This document shows, piece by piece, positions 16,855 to 25,025 of a stretch of 64,000 nt of DNA. The stretch comes from Lachnospiraceae bacterium (GTDB lineage Bacteria; Bacillota; Clostridia; Lachnospirales; Lachnospiraceae): the NCBI GenBank assembly GCA_900199595.1, contig FZRB01000011.1:1-64000 (forward strand), written 5' to 3'. Within the stretch, counting starts at the first letter, position 1; every line of letters starts with the position of its first letter. A program made the translations under genes and the position numbers. The notes beneath the pieces were generated by a model. The model was not told the origin of the DNA. It saw nothing but the letters and a program-made list of their open reading frames with translations, and made no database searches.

Positions 16855-18309
16855 GTGAACAGAAGAGAATATGCTCTTGGGAAAAATATAAAAGGCTTCG
16901 AACTCGGACTGGTTGGTACAGTCTTTGTAGTAGCATTTTCAGGCGGAATGGTTCTGCCTTTTTATGTTTATCTCTTTGGAGCGGGAGTTTTCTGGGAATA
17001 TATTGGTATAATGATTTGCATGATCGCAGTATGGAATTTTGCATCATACAAGCTGATGAGATATTCCAGAAAATATATGAATATCTATTCACTTCCAAGC
17101 TATCTGAAGTATAGATTCAAGGATGAAAGGGAATATCTTAGAATTATCGCCTCCAGCGAGATAGTAATACTGTCCATAGTCATCATGTCACTGCTTACCA
17201 AGGAGCTGGGGATTATTCTTAATGAGATATTCGGATTAGACAGCACCCTTGCCGCATTTTTTCTGTGTATTATAATAGCGACCTATTTATCAATATTCGG
17301 GTTTAATATAATAGCAAAGACTGCACCATATAAAGCGGTATTTATTCTGGCGGTTGTTATGACCATATGTATGCTTACCTTTAACAAGATGGGGATTCAT
17401 ACAATGATTCAGAATATGATGGCCATGAATGTAACAGGCAGTGTAAGCAACTATATGAATGTTCTTATTCATAACGGAAGACTGCTTGTTCCGGAGGACT
17501 ATGTATCACTAATATCCATGGGACTTCTGGCTTCAGGCATGCCATTTCTTCTTTCTACATTTTTCTCGGCAGAGAATTCGGACAGGATAAATGTTGGCAA
17601 GGTAGTCATGATAGTTTTCCTGCCATTCTTCTTTGCATCTGCTGCTATAATGGGCGGAATATCCAGAGGTTATCTGTATCCACAGAAGCTTACTAATTCA
17701 TTGTCCAAATATATCGCGATTTTTTATAATAAGCTGTTCACGGATTTTGGCATGAACGGACTGATCGGATATCTGTTTCTGGCGGTAATAATTCTTGCGG
17801 TCGTAATAACCTATGAAGGTTCACTTCATATAATCGTTACGATTATTTATGATGATATAATACGTGGTGGAAGACTTCTAAGAGTGAAGAGAAAAAGAGA
17901 GGGACTATATATCGCGGTGATTACATTTATGGTCACTCTGATATGCTTTATCGTAAGTGAATTTCTGGATGGCTTTTCGGTAAATGTGGTGGTTGTTTTT
18001 ATAGGAGCCCTCGGATGCTCGATAGCACCAACAGTATTTGTGTCCCTTGCATGGAGAAGAATGAACAAATATGGTGCCGTAGTGGGACTGATAAGTGGAC
18101 TTCTTGCAGTGCCGTTCTTTAAATATGCGACATTTATTGGAGTCAGGGGAGATAAAAGATCTTTGTGTGATGTAATGGGAGTGAATTCGGTTGTTCCATC
18201 TATGCTGGTTGCATTTTTAATGATCATCCTGGTAAGTCTTGTTACAAAGAAACCGTCGGAAAAGGCTGTAGAAGAATATGATGATATCAAGCACAGAATT
18301 ATGAATTAA
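16855..18309 (+). CDS. Sodium:solute symporter-family membrane protein (divergent)
   Basis: A 484-aa protein with about 12-13 hydrophobic segments. The N-terminal third has NIYSLPSYLKYRFKDEREYL, resembling the TLPDYLxxRF motif of SSF/PutP-like symporters. The C-terminal part has CSIAPTVFVSLAWRRMNKYGAVVGLISG, which matches the family's late helices. The substrate is unknown. It starts with GTG after AGGAGA. It follows thiN with a 36-bp gap containing a small GC hairpin, and ends before a clear hairpin at 18318-18342. A link to thiamine transport is only a thought from location. Confidence 0.7.
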   Translation: MNRREYALGKNIKGFELGLVGTVFVVAFSGGMVLPFYVYLFGAGVFWEYIGIMICMIAVWNFASYKLMRYSRKYMNIYSLPSYLKYRFKDEREYLRIIASSEIVILSIVIMSLLTKELGIILNEIFGLDSTLAAFFLCIIIATYLSIFGFNIIAKTAPYKAVFILAVVMTICMLTFNKMGIHTMIQNMMAMNVTGSVSNYMNVLIHNGRLLVPEDYVSLISMGLLASGMPFLLSTFFSAENSDRINVGKVVMIVFLPFFFASAAIMGGISRGYLYPQKLTNSLSKYIAIFYNKLFTDFGMNGLIGYLFLAVIILAVVITYEGSLHIIVTIIYDDIIRGGRLLRVKRKREGLYIAVITFMVTLICFIVSEFLDGFSVNVVVVFIGALGCSIAPTVFVSLAWRRMNKYGAVVGLISGLLAVPFFKYATFIGVRGDKRSLCDVMGVNSVVPSMLVAFLMIILVSLVTKKPSEKAVEEYDDIKHRIMN

Positions 18310-18317
18310 AAAGAACA

Positions 18318-18342
18318 AAGGCATCTCCGGATGAGATGCCTT
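18318..18342 (+). terminator. Hairpin terminator after the symporter gene
   Basis: AAGGCATCTC (18318-18327) pairs perfectly with GAGATGCCTT (18333-18342) across a 5-nt loop. An A-rich run precedes it, and the downstream sequence is AT-rich but lacks a pure T tract. It probably ends the rlmN-to-symporter transcript. Confidence 0.65.
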
Positions 18343-18481
18343 AAATATACACTATTCATAGGGTGAGAGAGTTATGAAAAATCTATGATTAAAATATAAT
18401 CCTCAAATATGAATAAACTATTAACAAACATAAAAAAAATTGTAAAAGGTTTACAGAAAGTTGTGAATATTCGGAGAAAAT

Positions 18482-18510
18482 TTGTAAATAATTCAAAGTT
18501 TCTTTAATAA
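18482..18510 (+). promoter_or_regulatory. Candidate promoter for the bactofilin-pyrH unit
   Basis: TTGTAA (18482-18487), 17-bp spacer, TAATAA (18505-18510). The 18343-18481 stretch before it is AT-rich and holds no gene. The match is moderate; an alternative -10 TAGAAT at 18526 lacks a good -35. Confidence 0.4.
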
Positions 18511-18578
18511 AATACGATTTTATGATAGAATACTTTCTGGACGCAGTGAAGAATTCAGGGGTAAAAAGGGGAAGGACT

Positions 18579-19625
18579 ATGTCAAAGTATAATAAAAACA
18601 GCAGAAGCTTTGCACAGGCAGTAACCAGCATCCTCTCTGAGGTTGATGCGGATGCCGAAATAGAGAAGGTTAAGCAGGAACAGGAAAGACTGGAAAAGGA
18701 AGAAGAGAATAAGACTGCGCTTCAGACTGAAGAATCTTCGGAGGAGATTAATGCTGAAGAAAAAAAAGAAAATATCGAAAGTATTAAAAAGGATAATGAT
18801 GAACTTTCAGAACAGGCTGTGAAAGATAAGGAACAGACTGAAGAAGTCGGAAAAAGTACCGAATACAAAACTTCTGAAAATAAGTCGGAGATAAAAGAAA
18901 ACCAGCAGAAAAGAGATAAGAGACTTGACAGTGGCATAGAAGAGATAAAGAACATAGCTGAGGATTCTGCTGAAGAATCTCCCCGAAAAAAATCCAAAGG
19001 AAAAACAAATAAAGAATCAGAAAAGAATTATCAGGACTCAAAAGAAAAGGCTGATAAAGAAAATAAATCAAAGAAAACAGAAAATAAAGATAACGGCATA
19101 AGGGAGAATTATATGTCTGAAATGGAAAAAGAGCTTAAGTCAGGTGAGGAAATAGTTAGTCTTGGCGAAGATACCACATTTATTACGAAGGGTACTGTGA
19201 TAAGTGGAAACATTGAATCAGACGGTGATGTCGAGATCAGAGGAAGAGTTGACGGAAATATCATATGCTCCGGCAAGCTCATTATCGGAGGACGTGTGAC
19301 CGGAGATATAGATGCAGGAGATCTTTATGTTGAAGAGGCAAATATCAATGGCGAAATGCGCGTAAGTGGCACAGTCAAGATAGGTGTTGGCTCGGTAACA
19401 GTTGGCAACATATCCGCAGAAAAGGCAGTGATAGCCGGTGCTGTTAAGGGTGATATGGATATCAGGGATGAAGCAGTACTGGAATCTACTGCAGTAGTTG
19501 TTGGAAATATCAAATCAAAGACCGTTGATATCAGCAGCGGAGCCATAGTGGACGGCTTCTGCAAGCAGTCCTACGCAAGCGTGGATGTTGATAAATTCTT
19601 CAACAGTCAGCTGGAATCAATTTGA
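18579..19625 (+). CDS. Bactofilin (polymer-forming cytoskeletal protein) with long charged N-terminal region
   Basis: A 348-aa protein. Residues about 30-185 are low-complexity, dominated by Lys, Glu and Ser. Residues about 200-335 carry the bactofilin repeats: TFITKGTVISGNIESDGDVE, IRGRVDGNIICSGKLIIGGR, VTGDIDAGDLYVEEANINGE and further turns of a right-handed beta helix. Bactofilins polymerise into membrane-associated filaments that affect cell shape or surface structures. I chose ATG 18579 because GGGGAAGG is just upstream; an in-frame ATG at 18522 lacks a ribosome site. It is followed by pyrH, whereas rpsB/tsf often occupy this place. Confidence 0.85.
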   Translation: MSKYNKNSRSFAQAVTSILSEVDADAEIEKVKQEQERLEKEEENKTALQTEESSEEINAEEKKENIESIKKDNDELSEQAVKDKEQTEEVGKSTEYKTSENKSEIKENQQKRDKRLDSGIEEIKNIAEDSAEESPRKKSKGKTNKESEKNYQDSKEKADKENKSKKTENKDNGIRENYMSEMEKELKSGEEIVSLGEDTTFITKGTVISGNIESDGDVEIRGRVDGNIICSGKLIIGGRVTGDIDAGDLYVEEANINGEMRVSGTVKIGVGSVTVGNISAEKAVIAGAVKGDMDIRDEAVLESTAVVVGNIKSKTVDISSGAIVDGFCKQSYASVDVDKFFNSQLESI

Positions 19626-19685
19626 AATCGGTAGAATTATATCGAATGACAGGATGAATCCCTAAAATAAAAAAGGAGCGACAAC

Positions 19686-20387
19686 ATGAAGTACAAACGA
19701 ATATTACTGAAATTAAGTGGTGAAGCACTCGCAGGCGAAAAGGGCACCGGCTTCTCAGAGGAAGAGGTATCCCGTGTGGCCGGTGAGGTAAAGAAGGTTG
19801 TAGATGAAGGCATCCAGGTCGGTATAGTAATCGGCGGAGGAAACTTCTGGAGAGGAAGAAGCTCTGAAGATATGGACCGTGTCAAGGCAGACCAGATAGG
19901 AATGCTTGCCACAGTAATGAACTGTATATATGCAGCGGACGCATTTAGAAGAGCAGGCATGAAATGCCGTCTCATGTCACCCTATGCTATAGGTGATGTT
20001 ACAGAGATATATGTGAGAGACAAGGCTGTAGAGGCTATGGAAAACGGAGAGGTCGTATTCTTCGCCGGAGGCTCAGGTCATCCATACTTCTCAACAGATA
20101 TGCCGACAGTACTTCGAGCTATCGAAACAGAGTGCGATGTTATTCTTTCCGCAAAATCAATTGATGGCGTATATGACAGTGATCCGGAGAAGAATCCTGA
20201 CGCCAAGAAGTTTGATGAGATGGAAATGTCAGAGATAGTAGATAAGAAGCTTGGCGTTATCGATCTTGCTTCAGCAGTACTCGCCATGGAAAATCATATG
20301 CCGATGATACTCTTCGGACTGTCTGAGAAAGATTCAATCATCAAAGCCGTAAGTGGTGAGAAGATCGGAACCACTGTAAAAGCATAG
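19686..20387 (+). CDS. pyrH: UMP kinase
   Basis: A 233-aa amino-acid-kinase-fold enzyme converting UMP to UDP. The N-terminus YKRILLKLSGEALAGEKGTG and the GIVIGGGNFWRGR motif (about 54-66) are typical, as are DRVKADQIGMLATVMN, FFAGGSGHPYFSTD and KSIDGVYDSDPEKNPDAKKF. AAAGGAG precedes the ATG. It begins the conserved pyrH-frr-uppS-cdsA-dxr-rseP run. Confidence 0.96.
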   Translation: MKYKRILLKLSGEALAGEKGTGFSEEEVSRVAGEVKKVVDEGIQVGIVIGGGNFWRGRSSEDMDRVKADQIGMLATVMNCIYAADAFRRAGMKCRLMSPYAIGDVTEIYVRDKAVEAMENGEVVFFAGGSGHPYFSTDMPTVLRAIETECDVILSAKSIDGVYDSDPEKNPDAKKFDEMEMSEIVDKKLGVIDLASAVLAMENHMPMILFGLSEKDSIIKAVSGEKIGTTVKA

Positions 20388-20518
20388 TGATAAAAGTGTA
20401 AATTAAAGCGAATTATAAAAGCATCTTCCTATAAGGAAGCATTAATAAAGCAGATTAAAAAAATACATAATAAACATTCTCCACAAGGGGGCAATAATAA
20501 TAAACGGAGGTTACAAAA

Positions 20519-21061
20519 ATGACACCATATGAAGAGAAAATGCAGAAGGCCATAGATTCCTTAGCAAAGGATTATTCAGCTATCAGAGCAGGACGTGCAA
20601 ATCCGCATATCCTTGACAGACTCTCAATAGAGTACTACGGAACACCTACAAATATTCAGGGAGTTGCAAATGTATCCGTTCCTGAAGCAAGAACACTTAT
20701 GATCACACCATGGGAGCCATCCATGGTTAAAGAGATTGAGAAAGCTATCCTTGCATCAGATCTCGGAATAACTCCTAATAACGATGGAAAGAACATCATC
20801 CTTAACTTTCCTGAGCTTACAGAGGAAAGACGTAAAGAACTCGCTAAGGATATAAAGAAAAAGGGCGAGGAAGCAAAGGTTGTTGTACGTAACGTAAGAC
20901 GTGAAGCAAACGATGCTGTTAAGAAACAGAACAAAGCCGGTGAGATCTCAGAAGATGATCAGGCAGATGAAGAGAAGAAGATCCAGAAGGCTACAGATAA
21001 GTTTGTAGGCGAGATCGACAAGATGGTAGAATCCAAAACAAAGGAAATAATGACTGTATAA
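20519..21061 (+). CDS. frr: Ribosome recycling factor
   Basis: A 180-aa protein that splits post-termination ribosomes together with EF-G. The conserved segments are AIRAGRANPHILDRLSIEYYG (about 21-41, split by the family hinge) and GANVSVPEARTLMI-like NVSVPEARTLMITPWE, then LPELTEERRKEL-like NFPELTEERRKELAKDIKK and NVRREANDAVKK. Length is standard. ACGGAGG precedes the ATG. The 131-bp gap to pyrH has a small 6-bp hairpin (CTTCCT/AGGAAG) and is otherwise featureless. Confidence 0.97.
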   Translation: MTPYEEKMQKAIDSLAKDYSAIRAGRANPHILDRLSIEYYGTPTNIQGVANVSVPEARTLMITPWEPSMVKEIEKAILASDLGITPNNDGKNIILNFPELTEERRKELAKDIKKKGEEAKVVVRNVRREANDAVKKQNKAGEISEDDQADEEKKIQKATDKFVGEIDKMVESKTKEIMTV

Positions 21062-21077
21062 AATTAAGAGGTTAAAA

Positions 21078-21788
21078 ATGAGCGACGATTATAAAATCCC
21101 CCAGCACGTTGCCGTCATCCTGGACGGCAACGGCCGCTGGGCTAAAAAACGTCATATGCCGAGGAACTTCGGTCACAAAGCAGGTGCCGATAATCTGGAG
21201 CAGGTAATTGAGGATGCATGGGATCTGGGAATCAAATATTTCACAGTCTATGCATTTTCCACGGAAAACTGGAAAAGATCCGTTGAAGAGGTCACAGGAC
21301 TTATGACCATTCTTCGTGATTTCCTGAGACGTTCCATTGATAAGGCAAACAAAAATAACATGCGTGTCCGTATCATAGGCGAGAGATCAAGACTTGATGC
21401 CGATATTATTGATGCAATAGATAAGTTGGAGGAAGCGACTAAGGATAATACCGGACTTCAGTTTAATGTAGCTCTTAATTATGGCGGAAGAGATGAGATC
21501 ACCCGTGCCATGAAGAAAATAGCAAAGGAAGTAAAGGACGGGGAGATAAGCCCAGAGGATATTACGGAGGATTATATATCCGAACATCTTGATACGGCTG
21601 ATATACCTGATCCCGATCTTCTCATAAGGACAAGCGGAGAAATCAGAATATCGAATTTCCTGCCATGGCAGATAGCTTATTCAGAGTTTTATTTCTGCGA
21701 TACATTATGGCCGGATTTTAATAAGGATTCATTAAAAGAAGCTATTGATTATTATAATGGACGTGACAGAAGGTTTGGTGGAGTATAA
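21078..21788 (+). CDS. uppS: Isoprenyl transferase (undecaprenyl diphosphate synthase)
   Basis: A 236-aa cis-prenyltransferase that makes the C55 lipid carrier for peptidoglycan and surface polysaccharides. Motifs: HVAVILDGNGRWAKKR (about 8-23) with the catalytic Asp, GHKAGADNLEQV, TVYAFSTENWKR (about 58-69), FNVALNYGGRDEI, and the C-terminal DPDLLIRTSGEIRISNFLPW and QIAYSEFYF. It starts 16 bases after frr; AAGAGG precedes the ATG. cdsA begins two bases after its stop. Confidence 0.96.
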   Translation: MSDDYKIPQHVAVILDGNGRWAKKRHMPRNFGHKAGADNLEQVIEDAWDLGIKYFTVYAFSTENWKRSVEEVTGLMTILRDFLRRSIDKANKNNMRVRIIGERSRLDADIIDAIDKLEEATKDNTGLQFNVALNYGGRDEITRAMKKIAKEVKDGEISPEDITEDYISEHLDTADIPDPDLLIRTSGEIRISNFLPWQIAYSEFYFCDTLWPDFNKDSLKEAIDYYNGRDRRFGGV

Positions 21789-21790
21789 AT

Positions 21791-22615
21791 ATGTTTTGGA
21801 CCAGATTAATCAGCGGAATAGTTTTAATCATACTGGCATTTGCGGTGCTGTTCTTTGGAGGACCGGTTACAGGAATCGCCATCATGCTTCTTTCGATAGT
21901 CGGAGTATTTGAGCTCTGCCGGGTTTATGAAATAGAAAAGCATTCCCCGGCAGTTCTTGCGTATATCTGGACGGTGCTTTATTATGTGGCACTGATGTTT
22001 AGTAAGGAAAGCGTTCTGGGCGTCAGCATCAGTCGTTTTGCCATGCCGATCCTGATAACATATCTCCTTATTATCTTAGGTGTATATGTTTTCAAGTATC
22101 CAAAGTATCATGACAGAGAAATAATGGCCGCATTTATGTCATTCTTCTATGTCAGTGTGATGCTTTCTTACATTTACAAAATAAGAGTAATGGATAACGG
22201 GGGATATTTTGTAGTCCTCTGTTTCATCTGTTCATGGGGAAATGATACCCTTGCATACTGTGTCGGAGTTCTGTTTGGAAAGCACAAGATGTCTCCGAAA
22301 CTGAGCCCGAAGAAGAGCGTAGAAGGACTGATCGGCGGCATACTCGGCGCCGGACTTCTTGGACTTTTATACAGCTTCTTCCTTAAGGCACATGTACCGG
22401 CAACAGACTATCTGCCACTGAAACTGTTCATTATATCAGCGCTTGGGGCAATCCCTGCTGTAATTGGTGACCTTGCGGCATCAGCCATCAAGCGTAACAA
22501 CGATATCAAGGATTATGGAAAACTGATACCGGGCCACGGCGGCGTGCTGGATCGTTTTGACAGCATGATATTCACCGCCCCTATCATATATTTCTTACTG
22601 GAGTTTATTTTGTAA
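21791..22615 (+). CDS. cdsA: Phosphatidate cytidylyltransferase
   Basis: A 274-aa membrane enzyme that makes CDP-diacylglycerol, the branch point of phospholipid synthesis. It has about eight transmembrane helices. The C-terminal CDP-OH signature is clear: the S..KRNNDIKDYGKLIPGHGG segment followed by LDRFDS (about 231-258). The preceding KMSPKLSPKKSVEGLIGG is also typical. The GGAG of its ribosome site overlaps the uppS stop. Confidence 0.95.
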   Translation: MFWTRLISGIVLIILAFAVLFFGGPVTGIAIMLLSIVGVFELCRVYEIEKHSPAVLAYIWTVLYYVALMFSKESVLGVSISRFAMPILITYLLIILGVYVFKYPKYHDREIMAAFMSFFYVSVMLSYIYKIRVMDNGGYFVVLCFICSWGNDTLAYCVGVLFGKHKMSPKLSPKKSVEGLIGGILGAGLLGLLYSFFLKAHVPATDYLPLKLFIISALGAIPAVIGDLAASAIKRNNDIKDYGKLIPGHGGVLDRFDSMIFTAPIIYFLLEFIL

Positions 22616-22708
22616 ATATATATAGGTTCTTCGGGCTGAGGCTCTCAGAATAACATAAGTCAGTCAATAGTACGTATCATTATGACTCACTTCTTAGAGG
22701 ATAGGTAT

Positions 22709-23887
22709 ATGAAAAATATCTCAATCATAGGCTCTACCGGTTCCATCGGAACCCAGGCACTTGACATAGTACGGGCAAATGGCGACTTAAATGTAGTCGC
22801 TCTTTCCTGTGGAAGAAATGTAGAGCTTATAGAAAAACAGGCAAGAGAATTTAAACCGAATATCATATCGGTATCGAGAGAAGAGGATGCTGATGATCTT
22901 AAACTTAAGCTCTCGGATACAGATGTAAAAATAGTCTGGGGAATGGAAGGTCTCTTACAGGTTGCAACAGAGCCAAGCGCTGAAATGGTGCTTACTGCTA
23001 TAGTTGGTATGATTGGTGTTGAACCGACACTTGCTGCCATCGAAGCTGGTAAGGATATAGCACTTGCTAACAAGGAGACACTTGTTACTGCAGGTCACCT
23101 TGTTATGAAGGCTGCCAGAGAAAAGGGAGTTAAGATACTTCCTGTAGACAGTGAGCATAGTGCCATATTCCAGAGCCTGCAGGGAAATCGTGAATTCTTC
23201 AAAGAGAAAGCAGGAGTTGACAACAGGATTTCAAGAATCCTGCTCACCGCATCCGGCGGTCCATTCAGAGGAAGAACCAGAGATGAACTTAGGGACGTGA
23301 CTGTTGAACAGGCACTTAAGCATCCGAACTGGTCCATGGGACCGAAGATTACCATCGATAGCGCAAGCATGGTTAATAAAGGTCTTGAGGTTATAGAAGC
23401 ACACTGGCTCTTTGATACAGAGCTGGAGGATATAGAGGTACTGATTCAGCCACAGAGTATCATTCACTCCGCAGTGGAGTATGAGGATGGTGCAATCATA
23501 GCACAGCTGGGTACACCGGATATGAAACTTCCGATACAGTACGCATTTTACTATCCAGAAAGAAGATATCTGGCTGGAGAACGACTTGATTTTACGAAGA
23601 TATCCGGGATAGAGATAGCAAAGCCGGACTTTGATACATTTCTGGGCATCCCACTTGCCAAGAAAGCTTGTCAGATCGGTGGAACTATGCCGACAGTAAT
23701 GAACGAGGCAAATGAAGTCGCAGTTGCTGCATTTCTTGCAGGAAAGATCAAGTTCCTCGAGATATATGAAATGATTGAGTATGCCATGTCAGAGCATAAG
23801 GTTGTTGATGACGCAAAACTCAGTGAGATACTGGAAGCACGCGACTGGACGGTTGAATTATTAAAAAACAGATATAACATTTCTTAG
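22709..23887 (+). CDS. dxr: 1-deoxy-D-xylulose 5-phosphate reductoisomerase
   Basis: A 392-aa NADPH-dependent enzyme making MEP, the second step of the MEP isoprenoid pathway; ispG of the same pathway lies 6 kb downstream. Motifs: NISIIGSTGSIGTQALDIV at the N-terminus, DIALANKETLVTAG (about 111-124), LPVDSEHSAIFQSL (about 139-152), TASGGPFRG, HPNWSMGPKITIDSA and MVNKGLEVIEAHWLF. I chose ATG 22709, seven bases after AGAGGA; the longer ATG at 22682 lacks a ribosome site. Confidence 0.95.
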   Translation: MKNISIIGSTGSIGTQALDIVRANGDLNVVALSCGRNVELIEKQAREFKPNIISVSREEDADDLKLKLSDTDVKIVWGMEGLLQVATEPSAEMVLTAIVGMIGVEPTLAAIEAGKDIALANKETLVTAGHLVMKAAREKGVKILPVDSEHSAIFQSLQGNREFFKEKAGVDNRISRILLTASGGPFRGRTRDELRDVTVEQALKHPNWSMGPKITIDSASMVNKGLEVIEAHWLFDTELEDIEVLIQPQSIIHSAVEYEDGAIIAQLGTPDMKLPIQYAFYYPERRYLAGERLDFTKISGIEIAKPDFDTFLGIPLAKKACQIGGTMPTVMNEANEVAVAAFLAGKIKFLEIYEMIEYAMSEHKVVDDAKLSEILEARDWTVELLKNRYNIS

Positions 23888-23925
23888 AACAGTCTTTTTT
23901 GACTCAGAATGAAATAGGAAAAATT

Positions 23926-24987
23926 ATGAACATTATAGCGATTATACTTGTTTTTGGCGTGATAGTTTTCGTCCACGAGTTTGGACATTTCATTTTCGCC
24001 AAAATGAACAAAATAAAGGTTAACGAATTCTCCATAGGAATGGGACCTTCAATAGCCAGCTGGACTAAGGCTGACACCATGTATTCCATAAGGGCTCTTC
24101 CTATAGGCGGATATTGTCTGATGGAAGGACTTGGTGAAGAGTCAGACAGCGTAAATGGTTACAATAATAAGTCGGTTCTTGCAAGACTTATGGTTTCATT
24201 TGCCGGTCCGCTCTTTAACTTTATTCTGGCATTTCTTTTTTCAATCCTTATCTGCCATTTCTTCACCATAGATCCTCCGCTTATTACGGATGTAATGGAG
24301 AACAGTGCGGCAGAAGAAGCCGGTATTCAGGCCGGAGATGTGATAGTAAGTCTTGATGGACAGAAGATATATAATTATAGGGAAATCACACTTTATTCGA
24401 TGATGAATGATCCTGAAAAGCCGGTGGATATTGTTTTTCTTCATGACGGAGAAGAACATGAAGTAACACTTACAAAGAAAAAGGATCCTGAATCAGGAAA
24501 CTTTTATTTTGGATTTATCAGTACCGGAAGGGCATCTGAAGGTATCGTAGATGAACTTAAATATGCTGTACTGGAAGTAAGATTCCAGATCAAAGCAGCG
24601 GTTTCTTCTGTAAAAATGATTTTTACCGGACATGCATCAAAGGATGATCTGATGGGCCCGGTTGGAATCGGAAATACCATGAATACTATCATGGAGGAAG
24701 CAAAGGAAGAGGTCAAGGATGAAAGCGCCTGGAACCAGTTTCTAAATGTCTTTCTGAATGTGATTAATTTTGCAGTTCTCCTTAGTGCAAATCTGGGAGT
24801 AATGAATCTGCTTCCGGTTCCGGCACTTGACGGTGGAAGAATACTCTTTGTATTAGTGGAAGCGATATCAGGCAAGAAGGTACCGCCTGAAAGAGAAGCC
24901 ATAGTAAATGGTATCGGAGTGGCACTACTGATGCTGCTTATGATATTTGTATTCTTCAATGATCTGGGGAATGTTATACATAAATAA
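23926..24987 (+). CDS. rseP: RIP metalloprotease RseP/RasP
   Basis: A 353-aa site-2-type membrane protease. The active-site HEFGH lies in VFVHEFGHFIFAK near residue 17. A PDZ domain is centred near residues 115-180 (SAAEEAGIQAGDVIVSLDGQ). The second catalytic motif is NLLPVPALDGG near residue 300. Around four transmembrane helices are visible. I chose ATG 23926 with AATAGGAAA upstream; the ATG at 23899 has no ribosome site. The usual next gene ispG is displaced by the YfhO-like gene. Confidence 0.94.
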   Translation: MNIIAIILVFGVIVFVHEFGHFIFAKMNKIKVNEFSIGMGPSIASWTKADTMYSIRALPIGGYCLMEGLGEESDSVNGYNNKSVLARLMVSFAGPLFNFILAFLFSILICHFFTIDPPLITDVMENSAAEEAGIQAGDVIVSLDGQKIYNYREITLYSMMNDPEKPVDIVFLHDGEEHEVTLTKKKDPESGNFYFGFISTGRASEGIVDELKYAVLEVRFQIKAAVSSVKMIFTGHASKDDLMGPVGIGNTMNTIMEEAKEEVKDESAWNQFLNVFLNVINFAVLLSANLGVMNLLPVPALDGGRILFVLVEAISGKKVPPEREAIVNGIGVALLMLLMIFVFFNDLGNVIHK

Positions 24988-25025
24988 ACTGAATATTCAA
25001 TCGGCTTTATGTGGAGGATTTAAAA

